Below, one piece after another: positions 6,067 through 15,965 of a stretch of 31,769 nucleotides of DNA; the stretch's first letter is position 1, and each line of letters starts with the position of its first letter. The stretch comes from a virus. The position numbers and the translations under genes were made by a program. The notes under the pieces are model-generated. The model did no database searches. It was not told where the DNA came from and saw only the letters and a list, made by a program, of their open reading frames with translations. The stretch spans positions 1 through 31,769 of IMG/VR virus record IMGVR_UViG_3300030099_004565, one strand, 5' to 3'.

Positions 6067-7635
6067 CTAGTGTAATGCTGTCCAGGCACTACCATTATAC
6101 ACCATCAATTTATTGGTGCTGGTGTTGTATATCATTAAACCTGCTGCTGGAGATGATATTGCATTTTGTTGAGTAGTGTTGCATCGTGGTGGCAAAAACC
6201 CCTGAGTTGTAGATGTTACTTGCAACATTGCACTAGCATCACTCGGAAATCCACCAACACCAACACGATCATTTGCAGCATCCGTCCGAATTAAACTAGC
6301 ATTACCTGTGCCTCGGACCATAAAATCTATATCTGCCTGACCCAGATTTACCTGGAACGTTGCTGACGTATTCGCTGCTTGATCTTCTCCACCTATTCTA
6401 AAGAATTCAGTCATTGCTGATGTACCAGCATTACCACCAGTCATTGCACTAAATGTTATTTGCCCCATTTCATCGCCTGGATGTGTTACATCCGAGGCTT
6501 GAGCTACAATTTTTGCATATTCCGTTGGTTCATTGTTACTGTCGTCTGCAAAAAAACTAAACTTACCTATTTGCATATCATCAGAGACGTGCCCTACTTT
6601 ATTAAAACGTAGCATAGGTGGCTTGTCTGCACTATCATTACTATTAATAAGCTCAACCAATGGATTAACCTCTGCTGCTGTGCTTTCAATAACAACCGAG
6701 CTCTTTTCTGCAACAGCATCGTTTTTCATTTGCAAAAGTATTGTATTAACTGCTGCTGTATTATCATTGGTTATGTCAATTAATGATCGATCATCTGTTG
6801 TACTACTGTTACTAACAATCTTGGCTATTGCTCCTGTTGTCAATGCATTTGCCTCAATGTCCAGGACATCTGCTGTTGTATTGGCTGCAATAATCTCAAG
6901 AGCTTTTTGGTCTACATCATTTGAGTTGAGCTGAACCAATGGCACACCAGTTGCTCCTGCTGTAGCGTGGTTGGTTATCTCTAGTGTTGCTGCTGGTGCA
7001 TCAGTACTATCACCGATTGATACTCGATTGTTATCACCATCAACAAATAACATATGAGTTTCATCATCACTCTCAACACGGAAATCTACGTCACCTGAAA
7101 ATTCATTGACAACAACTTCATCTTGTGTGCCTTCACTGATACGCAGCATTTCCACACCGCCAGCCTCAAAAGCAATCAAATCACCAGCATCAAAAAATGC
7201 AATCCTGGTATCTGTGTCTCCACTATGCTGAAGGAACTTACCAAAGTTTACAGTGTTACCAAATGTTTTTGTACCAGTAAATGTTTGAGTATCACCCAAT
7301 GTAGCAGTAACCGATGTATCTACAGACAGTGTAACATCTCCAGTAGTACCACCACCAGACAATCCTGTACCAGCAGTAACACCTGTGATGTCTCCACCAC
7401 CACCACCACCAGCAGCATCCCATACAGCCTTTGCTCCATCCCATTTTAAAAACTGTCCTGAGCTCGGACTGTCCTGACCAATTTTTGTAACATTTCCACT
7501 AGTATCAAAAGAAAATACTGTAGTGCTACCCTCTAATAAATTACCACCATCACTAAATGTAATATCACCAGACCGTACCGTCAGTGCATTTATAGATGGA
7601 TTTCCAGATAGTGCGTATGGACTAACAACAGCCAT
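6067..7635 (-). CDS. tail fibre protein
   Basis: This 522-residue protein has the modular look of a phage fibre. Residues 1-75 are a short attachment region; a poly-Gly hinge at 76-81 leads into DITGVTAGTGLSGGGTTGDV, a block typical of fibre shafts. Next come many short beta-strand units rich in Asn, Asp, Thr and Ala (residues about 160-330), consistent with a trimeric beta structure. The C terminus (GFLPPRCNTTQQ, then PAAGLMIYNTSTNKLMVYNG) is the common fibre-tip ending. It probably binds the host surface. The ribosome site is strong (GGGAGG, four bases from the ATG), and the start overlaps the previous stop. Confidence 0.82.
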   Translation of the reverse strand: MAVVSPYALSGNPSINALTVRSGDITFSDGGNLLEGSTTVFSFDTSGNVTKIGQDSPSSGQFLKWDGAKAVWDAAGGGGGGDITGVTAGTGLSGGGTTGDVTLSVDTSVTATLGDTQTFTGTKTFGNTVNFGKFLQHSGDTDTRIAFFDAGDLIAFEAGGVEMLRISEGTQDEVVVNEFSGDVDFRVESDDETHMLFVDGDNNRVSIGDSTDAPAATLEITNHATAGATGVPLVQLNSNDVDQKALEIIAANTTADVLDIEANALTTGAIAKIVSNSSTTDDRSLIDITNDNTAAVNTILLQMKNDAVAEKSSVVIESTAAEVNPLVELINSNDSADKPPMLRFNKVGHVSDDMQIGKFSFFADDSNNEPTEYAKIVAQASDVTHPGDEMGQITFSAMTGGNAGTSAMTEFFRIGGEDQAANTSATFQVNLGQADIDFMVRGTGNASLIRTDAANDRVGVGGFPSDASAMLQVTSTTQGFLPPRCNTTQQNAISSPAAGLMIYNTSTNKLMVYNGSAWTALH

Positions 7636-8048
7636 TATTCCTCCCAGGTGATGATAACTTCATCAATTGTTACTGTGCCTGTATTGGTTTTGTAAAACAA
7701 ATATACAGTATCATTTGTTGGTACTGATTGTATAAATGAAAATACGTATGTCACACTACCATCTGTAGCAGTGGTTATACCTACATCTAAATCACCAGCC
7801 AATCCAGATAGCAATGTTTTGTCACCAGTAGAATCGCTGGTCATTCTAAATGATACCTGACTAGCTGATGATGCAATACTAGATACGTGTATTGTGACTG
7901 CTGAAATCTTTCCTATAAATCGACTTTCATCTGGAAAGCTACCCAGCTTTATTGTATGTTTTTTGCTGGCATCAAATGATGTACCAACAGATGTTAGTGA
8001 TGTATCATCTGATACACTATGAAAATAATGATTTACTCTTGTACCCAT
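7635..8048 (-). CDS. beta-rich virion protein of unknown function (137 aa)
   Basis: The sequence is rich in Ser and Thr with alternating hydrophobic residues (VTIHVSSIASSASQVSFRM, YVFSFIQSVPTNDTVYLFY), which suggests a beta sandwich. It lies between the giant internal protein and the tail fibre, so a fibre-associated, tail or adhesin role is likely. Translation starts after AAGGAAG. I recognise no family. Confidence 0.65.
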   Translation of the reverse strand: MGTRVNHYFHSVSDDTSLTSVGTSFDASKKHTIKLGSFPDESRFIGKISAVTIHVSSIASSASQVSFRMTSDSTGDKTLLSGLAGDLDVGITTATDGSVTYVFSFIQSVPTNDTVYLFYKTNTGTVTIDEVIITWEE

Positions 8049-8050
8049 TT

Positions 8051-11000
8051 TTATTTCTTCCTTTCTCGAGTGAGTTCATTAAAGATTTTTTGTATACGAA
8101 ATTCATTTCGCTTGATTAATTCTCGTTCATCAACTGAACGTAGACTTGTTTCTGCTCCCAACAAATACAACAAAACATTTGGTGATGCAAATCTACGCAG
8201 CTGTTGTTTGCGTAAACTTTCATCATCCTGGTCTTTAGCCATTAATGCTTTTGTATAATCTTTAGGTATTCTGTTAACACCCATCAATAATGTAGCTACT
8301 GAAAATGCTGCATATTTTCGAGCACCACTTTTGGTCATCTTATATTGTTGTTGTTGGTCAAATTCATTTGAAAACGTTGGGTCTTGTGGTCGTCTACGTT
8401 TTGGATCAATAGGTGATAGTTCAAAAAGCTCTTTGTAAAATGGCCACATTGCTGTGCCTTTTAAAAGATAAATGTCTTCTGGTGGTACTTTTTTACTGTA
8501 TCTATCCTGCACAACCTGTAATAAAAACTCAAACTCAGGTCGTAAATTTATACCACCTATTAATTTTTCTACAGCAACAGCTGTGGACGGTTCACCAATA
8601 CCCAACAGTCCTATTGTTCTTGTTCCTAACATTAATAAAGTTTCGTAACTTTCAACATACGGATTGCTAAATCCATATGTAAATAAAGGCAAGTTATCAA
8701 TCATACCTTTGTAAAAACTATACATTCGGCTTTTGGCTCTATCATCATTATACAACCAAGCTGCACTTTGTTGTTGTTGTCTCATCGATGCACGAGCAAC
8801 TTTTGCAACAAAGTTATGTCCCAGGTTTTGAGTAACTGCCTTGGCTGTTAGGTTAATTAACTCTGTTGTTATCTGTCTAGTAAAGCTCCAAAAGAAAACA
8901 TATTTTTCAAACAATGATCGTTCTTGTCTACCAATAGATCCATAATCCAACAAGCTACGTTTCGATATTGCAATGGCTTGTTCCAACGGTACATCATCTT
9001 GCAACGCTGTATAAAATGTAGCTCGTCTAAATGTTTGATCTTGATTGTCAGCCAACGTAGACCACAAGCCTCGTTGGTCTGGTCGTATCTTACTCCATAG
9101 CCAACTAGGAGTAGTCAATGGTTTACCTGATAAATCACGCCCAACATCAGTCATTGTTCTTGTTGCTGTACGTTCCTGGAGCTCTACTTTAAATCTACTT
9201 AATCCTAGATTGTATGTGCTTTCCAATTGACGTAGCTCAGCAGCAGTGTATTCTCTTCCACCTTTACTGGTAAATACAACAGCATCATCTGGGTATTTAG
9301 ATATTGCGATTGCTTTCATGTGCATTGGACTAGCTAATCCACCACGAAATGAACGTTCTGGACCCAAAGTACCAGCCATAATTATGTTGGCATTAAATAT
9401 ATTTTGTCCCAGGTATCTGGTAACTGGTACATAAATACCAGCCAGCAATCCACCAGTAGCAATACGTCTAAAAGCCTCTGTTGCAGAGCCAATTGTAGCA
9501 CCAATTAAAGCAAGTTTATCATCATCTTTAATACGCAATCGTTCTAAAGTTGTTCTCAGTTTTGTTGTTTTGGCTAGTGTTTCTAAATTATCAATAGTCT
9601 TTGCCATACCAGCACCATACATCATTGCTATATTTGTGCCTTGTATTTTAGTAAACATAGGTAGATTGCTATTTAAAGCACTGACTATATCATCACCAAC
9701 AGCAACACCATTAGCTTTAAAAAAGTCCTCTGTATTTCGTAAGACATCTTCCATCACACCCATTCCTGGATCTGCATAATACCTGCCATCAACAGGAAAA
9801 CCTTTAAAATATATATCCCATATTTTTTCTTTAACATCATTAACAATATTATTGCGTACATTTTGAGGTATACCCATTTCAGCTATTGGTTGAAATATAC
9901 GATCAAATAAATCATCAACAGTATTATTTACTGCTATGTATGGTTCTGCTAGTATTTGTTGTAATTGATCTCTTGCTGTTGTTAGGTCAGGTTTTAAAGT
10001 TCTTTGTCCTATATTTTGACCACCCCAAACACCTTGTACCCATTTTCGTAAATCATCACGAGTTTTAGTACCTATCTTTGACATTGTATTAAAATGTACA
10101 TCAGCTAATAAACTACCTGCATTTTGACGCTTTGCTTGTGCTGCAAACAATCCAGCTGGATCTCCTTCTTTACCACCAAATGCAGCTTGCGCAAACTCAT
10201 CTACAGCATCATCAATAATGTTGTCATAAACATTGGTTAATGGTTGTAGATTTAACTGCAAATCAGACCCTAAATAGTTTGGTATCATATCAACACCATA
10301 TTCAGGATTGGTTTGTATAAATGCTTTCATTTCATCGTTAACCACTTGTGATTGTCGTATACCTAAAATGTATTCCTGGATTGGTAAGCTCGTTGCTTCC
10401 TTACGATTTATGCCAGCCAACCCTACTGTCTTTAATCCTGTACCTTTAAAAAGTGGTTCTTGTTCTATTCGATTTATAACTTCTAAAAAGTTTGAATAGT
10501 TTATATCCAAAACAGTTGAACCTCTAGAAGCAAAAACTTCCAATCGTCGATCAGCTTCAGATACACCATACAGTTTCCGAATAAACTCAGTGTGAAATGG
10601 ATTTTCATCTATAGCAATTTTAACATAATCACTACCATAATAAGTAGACAACAAAGCTTTCCATTGATCTGATTTATTAAAATATAATCTGTATTCATAA
10701 ATTAAATCTTTTAATTCATCATCTGTAACATTTTTCATACCACCATATTCACGATCAATTAAACTTTTTATTTGATCTCGATATCGTTTTTCAACAAATG
10801 TATTTAAATATGCTTCCCAATCACCCTGGAAACCTCTTTCAACCAGCTCATCTGTAATACGTATCGTTTCTGCTTCAGTTACTTTCCAAGCTGTTTCAGT
10901 CATTTCATCCAAAGCATCTATTGGATTACCATATTCTTTTGATAATCGTTTTAACTCTGTATCAAATTGATCACTAACTTGATCTATTTTTGCCTCTACT

Positions 11001-13657
11001 CGTCGAGTTAAATTTAAAAACTGTGGAGGAGGAGTAACACCAACAACTGGTTTTATTGTTGGAGATGCAGACTGCTGTGCTTTAATAGCTTGTCGACTAA
11101 CTCTGATGTCTCTTATAAAATCTCCCATTGCTCCTTTTTTTAATTGCTTGGCAAACTCTCGTTCTTCACTAACAGCTAATATATCACCACGGAATTCACC
11201 TTGTGCTGCTCGACGGAACTGTTCTCCTCCTGCTCTCATCCGAAACCCATCTAAATGTTTTTCAGCACTGCGAGCAATAAATGCTTCCTGGATTATTTGA
11301 TGATACTTTTGATCGTATGTTCCAAACTGCAATTGAGATATTAAATCTTGATACACTTCAGACTTTCGTACTGTATCTACACCTGCATAATCAATAATGT
11401 GATCTAAGATTTCATTTACAACTTTCTTCTTCTCTTCATTTGATCCAGTTATATTCCACTTTTTATCAGATGGATCGTATTTTAAATTTGCATTCTTACC
11501 TTTTAAATCATTGTAAAACGCATTGTGTTTTTTTGCTTTTGTCCAGGACTTTCTTGGAACAACAACATCAGCACCAATAGCAATCAAATCTTCTGGTAAA
11601 AAGTTTAATAGATTATCAGCTACATCTCGACGTACATCTTTTTTAAATGCCTCATAAATGACATCCAAATCTTGATACGAATATACATCACCAACTATAT
11701 CTTCCAATGCTTTTTGCAGTTGTTGTCGGCCACTCTTTGTACCTGTTCGCAATGTATCAAATACTTGATTGTATAAATTTTTATCAGTAGCAAGAGACTT
11801 AGCCAATGCTGTTCGTACCAACTCTGACTGAAACTGAGTAGTTAATCGAGTAGTATTTAACTTTGGTACTTCTTCAAACCCATATGCCTTCTCTAGCATT
11901 TCACTGGTTTGTTTTTGTATTGCCTCACCTTTATTGTATATTCGAGCAAAATCACTATTGCCCCTTGCAGCATTTTCTAATTTTTTTGCTTCTCGAATTA
12001 AAATGTCATCCAATAAATCCTTAGTAACAACAGCAGCTGGGTCGTCTATTTTTATACCAGCCTCAAGAAGAATACCTTTTGTTGTTGGATTTTCAAGCAT
12101 AAACCCAAGGTTCTTTACAGCAATGTCTTGATTATCAACAATAGATCGTAGCATATTTACAGCAACAACTCGTTCTGCTACAGCTTCAGATGAGTTTTCT
12201 CGTATGGATCTGCGAGCTGCTGAACTATCAATCCAATCATTCCAACTTATTTTACCACTGTAAAATTCATCTTTTATTGCTGCTGATGTACCTTCTCCCA
12301 GGTAATCATCTACAACAGACATTAAACCTTTCATTTTGGTATATTCAATTGGAGCTGTTACTGCTGCTACTACTTCTCCTGTTCGTGGGCCAACTGCTCT
12401 TGCTGTTGCTCTTGCTGCTGCTGCTGTTGGTTTGTAAACAAATTTATATGCAGTAGGTATACCTGTTATTGGTACACCTATTTCTGACCCAAAACCAAAC
12501 ATCCACGCTGCATCTTCTCTGTCTCCAGTTACAAACTCAGCAACACCACCAATAGGTGTATTAGACAACGTTGTTTTTAAATATACATTGGCATCAAATA
12601 GTTGTGGTAGTCCTTGTCCCTTGGCTATATTTACCAGTATTTGATCTGCAACATCTGCACTGTCAGCCATACGATAATCATCAGTTTCAATCGTACCTGG
12701 CATCAATGGTTGTATTGCTGATGATATAACAGCAGGAGCTAAATTTAAACCACCACGCATAGTAGCTGCTAATGGAGTTTCATACACTACACCTGTCTCA
12801 GGTCTAGGTTTAACCAAAGCAAGTTGTGCTGCTCTACCTACATCTGATGCAATATCTTCTCTAAGTTCACCTGCTCTAATGTCAGCTTCAACCATAAATC
12901 TAGGTTTGGTCGTTCCAGGAGTAAGTATATACGATGGACTTTTAGCTCTTTCTTCACGAGCTTCTTTTCGTCTTTGTTCTCGTATTCTTTGTTCTAATAA
13001 TAGATTGGCTTGTTGTAATGTATAATCCTCAGACTTTCCTACAATCTGTCTTTTAAATGCTTCAGCAGCTAACTCAGGGTATGACCCCTCTCGTATTTCT
13101 CCTGTCTCTCTATCACGCAACAATCCTTTTTCGATGTCAACAATATTGCTTTCCATAAATTGAGGAGCATCATAAAACTCAGAAGTCGTTCCCTTCATAT
13201 ATTTATCAGCATCAGCACGAGCTTTTCGTTTTGCTTCTTCAGGACTGTTGCCATACGTTATCTGATACACTTGTTCCATTGTATTAATGTATTTATTACG
13301 AGCAGACAATGGATCTGCTTTTTCACCAAACCTATATGGCATGATACGTTCAACACGAGGAGCAACAACTTCTTCTCGATCTCTCATTAAACTAATTGCT
13401 GGTGCAGTTAGTTCTTCTGGCTCTTCTATTTCAACTGGTTCTTCTGGTCTACGCAAAGCACCGATCATTTCAGACATTGGCTTTTCCAGCTCAATCTCTA
13501 CATCTTCAACTTCTATTTCTACAGGCTCACCTAAATTTTGCTTTTGATTAATTACATCAATAGATTGACGATACTGTGTATAATCAATTGTTTTATTACG
13601 ATATGCTTCTCGTAATTGTTTTTTAGCTTCATCATAATCTAGAGTTGTAGTAGCCAT
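8051..13657 (-). CDS. giant internal virion / DNA-ejection protein (1868 aa)
   Basis: This is the largest gene of the window. The N terminus holds a short charged helix and an acidic Glu-Pro region (residues about 45-85); long charged helical stretches follow to about residue 1380. Near residues 1395-1425 is a hydrophobic part (GGLLAGIYVPVTRYLGQN). Residues about 1560-1610 contain LLDYGSIGRQERSLFEKY and FFWSFTRQITTELI, blocks I associate with very large structural proteins of podoviruses. No lytic transglycosylase or peptidase motif is evident. Its place after the 343- and 422-residue proteins mirrors T7 genes 14-15-16, so I infer a gp16-like role in carrying DNA across the envelope. A polyvalent protein injected into the host is the main alternative. 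Confidence 0.62.
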   Translation of the reverse strand: MATTTLDYDEAKKQLREAYRNKTIDYTQYRQSIDVINQKQNLGEPVEIEVEDVEIELEKPMSEMIGALRRPEEPVEIEEPEELTAPAISLMRDREEVVAPRVERIMPYRFGEKADPLSARNKYINTMEQVYQITYGNSPEEAKRKARADADKYMKGTTSEFYDAPQFMESNIVDIEKGLLRDRETGEIREGSYPELAAEAFKRQIVGKSEDYTLQQANLLLEQRIREQRRKEAREERAKSPSYILTPGTTKPRFMVEADIRAGELREDIASDVGRAAQLALVKPRPETGVVYETPLAATMRGGLNLAPAVISSAIQPLMPGTIETDDYRMADSADVADQILVNIAKGQGLPQLFDANVYLKTTLSNTPIGGVAEFVTGDREDAAWMFGFGSEIGVPITGIPTAYKFVYKPTAAAARATARAVGPRTGEVVAAVTAPIEYTKMKGLMSVVDDYLGEGTSAAIKDEFYSGKISWNDWIDSSAARRSIRENSSEAVAERVVAVNMLRSIVDNQDIAVKNLGFMLENPTTKGILLEAGIKIDDPAAVVTKDLLDDILIREAKKLENAARGNSDFARIYNKGEAIQKQTSEMLEKAYGFEEVPKLNTTRLTTQFQSELVRTALAKSLATDKNLYNQVFDTLRTGTKSGRQQLQKALEDIVGDVYSYQDLDVIYEAFKKDVRRDVADNLLNFLPEDLIAIGADVVVPRKSWTKAKKHNAFYNDLKGKNANLKYDPSDKKWNITGSNEEKKKVVNEILDHIIDYAGVDTVRKSEVYQDLISQLQFGTYDQKYHQIIQEAFIARSAEKHLDGFRMRAGGEQFRRAAQGEFRGDILAVSEEREFAKQLKKGAMGDFIRDIRVSRQAIKAQQSASPTIKPVVGVTPPPQFLNLTRRVEAKIDQVSDQFDTELKRLSKEYGNPIDALDEMTETAWKVTEAETIRITDELVERGFQGDWEAYLNTFVEKRYRDQIKSLIDREYGGMKNVTDDELKDLIYEYRLYFNKSDQWKALLSTYYGSDYVKIAIDENPFHTEFIRKLYGVSEADRRLEVFASRGSTVLDINYSNFLEVINRIEQEPLFKGTGLKTVGLAGINRKEATSLPIQEYILGIRQSQVVNDEMKAFIQTNPEYGVDMIPNYLGSDLQLNLQPLTNVYDNIIDDAVDEFAQAAFGGKEGDPAGLFAAQAKRQNAGSLLADVHFNTMSKIGTKTRDDLRKWVQGVWGGQNIGQRTLKPDLTTARDQLQQILAEPYIAVNNTVDDLFDRIFQPIAEMGIPQNVRNNIVNDVKEKIWDIYFKGFPVDGRYYADPGMGVMEDVLRNTEDFFKANGVAVGDDIVSALNSNLPMFTKIQGTNIAMMYGAGMAKTIDNLETLAKTTKLRTTLERLRIKDDDKLALIGATIGSATEAFRRIATGGLLAGIYVPVTRYLGQNIFNANIIMAGTLGPERSFRGGLASPMHMKAIAISKYPDDAVVFTSKGGREYTAAELRQLESTYNLGLSRFKVELQERTATRTMTDVGRDLSGKPLTTPSWLWSKIRPDQRGLWSTLADNQDQTFRRATFYTALQDDVPLEQAIAISKRSLLDYGSIGRQERSLFEKYVFFWSFTRQITTELINLTAKAVTQNLGHNFVAKVARASMRQQQQSAAWLYNDDRAKSRMYSFYKGMIDNLPLFTYGFSNPYVESYETLLMLGTRTIGLLGIGEPSTAVAVEKLIGGINLRPEFEFLLQVVQDRYSKKVPPEDIYLLKGTAMWPFYKELFELSPIDPKRRRPQDPTFSNEFDQQQQYKMTKSGARKYAAFSVATLLMGVNRIPKDYTKALMAKDQDDESLRKQQLRRFASPNVLLYLLGAETSLRSVDERELIKRNEFRIQKIFNELTRERKK

Positions 13658-13658
13658 C

Positions 13659-14927
13659 TTAAATCCTACTCACCATCAGTTCTTCCAGACTGGGTAGTTT
13701 TGTTTGTTCCTGGTTTTTACGATACAAATCTCTACCCAACATTACATACGCTGCTTCTTTTTGAGTATCATCTAAACTTTCATTTGTTTCAATCTTGCTC
13801 ATTGCAGTTTGATAATCATCTCCACTGCGCAACAATTGATTTCCATATTGAGCACCTACACCACCTTGTTTAATAGCAACAGCATCATCCAAATCTTTTA
13901 CTTGATCTACTTGTTTTGCTACACCAAATAACTTGCCAGCATATGTTGGTAGCTCACTAATTGCTGTTAACTCTACTTCTTCTTCTGTCGGTTTTGGTTC
14001 TGGTTTGGGTTCTCTAAACCCAACAACTTCTTGAAATCCTTCACTAGCAAATGGAGCATAGTATTGTGCTGCTCTTGCTCGAATTGTTTCTGGTGTAGGT
14101 AATGGTAAATCTTCTCGTTCTTCTACAACTTCAAACGTTTCATCAACATCATCAATGTCTCTTGGTGTTGTTGTTACTCTTTTAGCTGAAATTCTGTTAT
14201 TTATTTCATCAGCAGTAACACCAAGCATTGATCCTAAATTTTGCATTTGTGGTGTTAATCCTTGTTGATTGTCTTTAATAAAGTCATCAATGTATTTGTC
14301 TTTAAATTGTTGTCTTTCTTTCTCTGGAATATAAACACCACCTATTAATTCAGCTGCATACGATGGAGTTACACCAAGTTTACTTGCAATTTGAGGACCA
14401 TAAATACTTAGCATAGCATCTACTTTTCCTGGATCATTTGAAATTGCTACCCAAGTATCTCCAAATAAATCATTTTGTAATAAAGAATTTACTTCCAGCT
14501 GTACTGAAGCTCTAGTTCCTGAAAGCGAGGTTAAAGATTTATTTATCCATTCTTGTATTGTTGCTTTTTGTGCAGCAGTTAACTCATTTTCCTCAGCGTA
14601 TAATTTTTCAGCCTTTTTTTGTAAACCAGAATTAAAATCTTTTACATCACGAACAGCAGCTTCATAACCTTTTGTTGCTGTTATAAACTCTGACATTGAC
14701 ATACCAAAAATTTTATCTTTTCCTTCAGCTGCTGCCTTAGTTATTAGTTCAAGTTTTTTTGCTTGTATTTTTTCATCAAACTGTAGCTGTTCTTGTAATT
14801 GTTGACGAGCTATAGCAGCATCTTTGTACTCAAGCATTAAGTCACGATAGGCCATTGCCATTGCTTGTTCATAACGTTTTTGAGCTGACCCCAAGTATTC
14901 TTTTCTATAGTATTCAAAGTTAAGCAT
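13659..14927 (-). CDS. putative internal virion protein (422 aa, gp15-like position)
   Basis: The N-terminal 150 residues are predicted coiled coil (AYRDLMLEYKDAAIARQQLQ and following). A low-complexity acidic segment rich in Glu and Pro (EEREDLPLPTPE, PKPEPKPTEEEVE) lies around 270-325. I see no enzyme motif. It overlaps the upstream 343-residue gene by one base (TAATG) and is one base from the giant gene, so the three are made together. By position it corresponds to T7 gp15 in an ejection complex; sequence alone would only support 'internal or tail-associated protein'. Confidence 0.55.
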   Translation of the reverse strand: MLNFEYYRKEYLGSAQKRYEQAMAMAYRDLMLEYKDAAIARQQLQEQLQFDEKIQAKKLELITKAAAEGKDKIFGMSMSEFITATKGYEAAVRDVKDFNSGLQKKAEKLYAEENELTAAQKATIQEWINKSLTSLSGTRASVQLEVNSLLQNDLFGDTWVAISNDPGKVDAMLSIYGPQIASKLGVTPSYAAELIGGVYIPEKERQQFKDKYIDDFIKDNQQGLTPQMQNLGSMLGVTADEINNRISAKRVTTTPRDIDDVDETFEVVEEREDLPLPTPETIRARAAQYYAPFASEGFQEVVGFREPKPEPKPTEEEVELTAISELPTYAGKLFGVAKQVDQVKDLDDAVAIKQGGVGAQYGNQLLRSGDDYQTAMSKIETNESLDDTQKEAAYVMLGRDLYRKNQEQTKLPSLEELMVSRI

Positions 14928-15958
14928 TATGGTCTTCCTCTTGATCCTTCAAACAAATCAATAAAATGTATACTATGATCAGGATTATTTTTATTAAAAA
15001 TCAAACCAGGTTTACCAGCTGGATATGTACTATCAAACCATTGTATTTGTGTAGGATTACCATCTGGGCCAACTTCCAATACTTTATATCCATATGTGTC
15101 TCCAGTGTTTATTTGTTCTCCAATTATATATGGATTAGGTAACATTGGAGTTGTTGGTTCAACTACAGAAGTTGGAACTGCTGGAACAGTAGCCGGTAAT
15201 CCCAACCCTGACATTAACATAGGTAAAACATCTTGTACTGCTGGTGATATAACAGCAGGTGCTACTGATGGTTCTGATGGTGCTGATGGTGGTGTTGGTA
15301 ATGATGCAGGTTTGTTTAATGATTTAATGGCTTTTAAATAAGCTTCCATAAAATCTGGTGATGCTTCACCATCACTTGCTTTTTTCATTGCATCAAGTTG
15401 TTTTTGTTGAGCTTGTGTTAACAAAGAACTTTCATATGTATCAAGTTCTTTCTTTGCTGCTTTTACTTGTGCTCCCATTGCAGCACCACCAGCAAGAGAA
15501 CCAATAATGTCTGTTACTCCTTCCTTAGTAGTTTGTCTTTGTTTTTGTAATGCTCTCATTTCAGACAATTGTCTAGCTCTTGCCAACTCATCCATCTGTT
15601 CAATTTGTTGCTGTGCTCTTTGAGTAGCATCTATTGTGGCCTGTTGTAAAGCACCTTGCTGAGCTGCCTGCTGTCGAAATGCAGCCCCTTGTCCTACATC
15701 TCCTATCAACTGAGATTGCTGAGCTTGTTGTATTGCTTGTCTTCCAAGAGCCTGTACTGGTTGTAACTGTTGATTTAACATACGTTGTTGTGTAGCTTCA
15801 TCTATTCCAAGTAGCCCCAATGCCTGTTGACGCTCCAGTTCTTTTACTCTATTACGTTGTTCTGGAGATAATAAATTTATTTTGGGAACTCCACGACTAA
15901 CACCAGCAACAGTTTCTCCTGCTGCCTGTGCGATTAATGCTAGTATTCTCGGGTCCAT
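14927..15958 (-). CDS. putative internal virion protein (343 aa, Gln/Ala-rich, gp14-like position)
   Basis: The first 20 residues form an Ala-rich hydrophobic helix (LALIAQAAGETVAGV). Residues 40-150 are very rich in Gln and Ala (QQLQPVQALGRQAIQQAQQS), probably one long helical region, with a short Gly/Ala hydrophobic stretch (IIGSLAGGAAMGA) near 151-163. A Pro/Ser/Val-rich linker (about 215-270) leads to a small C-terminal domain (GDTYGYKVLEVGPDGNPTQI). Ala/Gln-rich helical proteins with a Gly-rich hydrophobic segment are typical of podoviral gp14/gp7-type ejection proteins. It has a good GAGGA ribosome site and is first of the three large internal-protein genes. Confidence 0.57.
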   Translation of the reverse strand: MDPRILALIAQAAGETVAGVSRGVPKINLLSPEQRNRVKELERQQALGLLGIDEATQQRMLNQQLQPVQALGRQAIQQAQQSQLIGDVGQGAAFRQQAAQQGALQQATIDATQRAQQQIEQMDELARARQLSEMRALQKQRQTTKEGVTDIIGSLAGGAAMGAQVKAAKKELDTYESSLLTQAQQKQLDAMKKASDGEASPDFMEAYLKAIKSLNKPASLPTPPSAPSEPSVAPAVISPAVQDVLPMLMSGLGLPATVPAVPTSVVEPTTPMLPNPYIIGEQINTGDTYGYKVLEVGPDGNPTQIQWFDSTYPAGKPGLIFNKNNPDHSIHFIDLFEGSRGRP

Positions 15959-15965
15959 ATTATCC

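Noticed and set aside
6533-6934. Plus-strand open frame of 133 codons inside the tail fibre gene
   Set aside because: It lies wholly opposite a well-supported fibre gene with a strong start site, its composition reflects the reverse of a Thr/Ala/Val-rich sequence, and it has no ribosome site of note.
15560-15800. CAA/CAG-type triplet runs considered as a tandem repeat
   Set aside because: The runs are irregular and explained by a Gln/Ala-rich helical protein; similar Gln-rich parts occur in the scaffold and portal tails.
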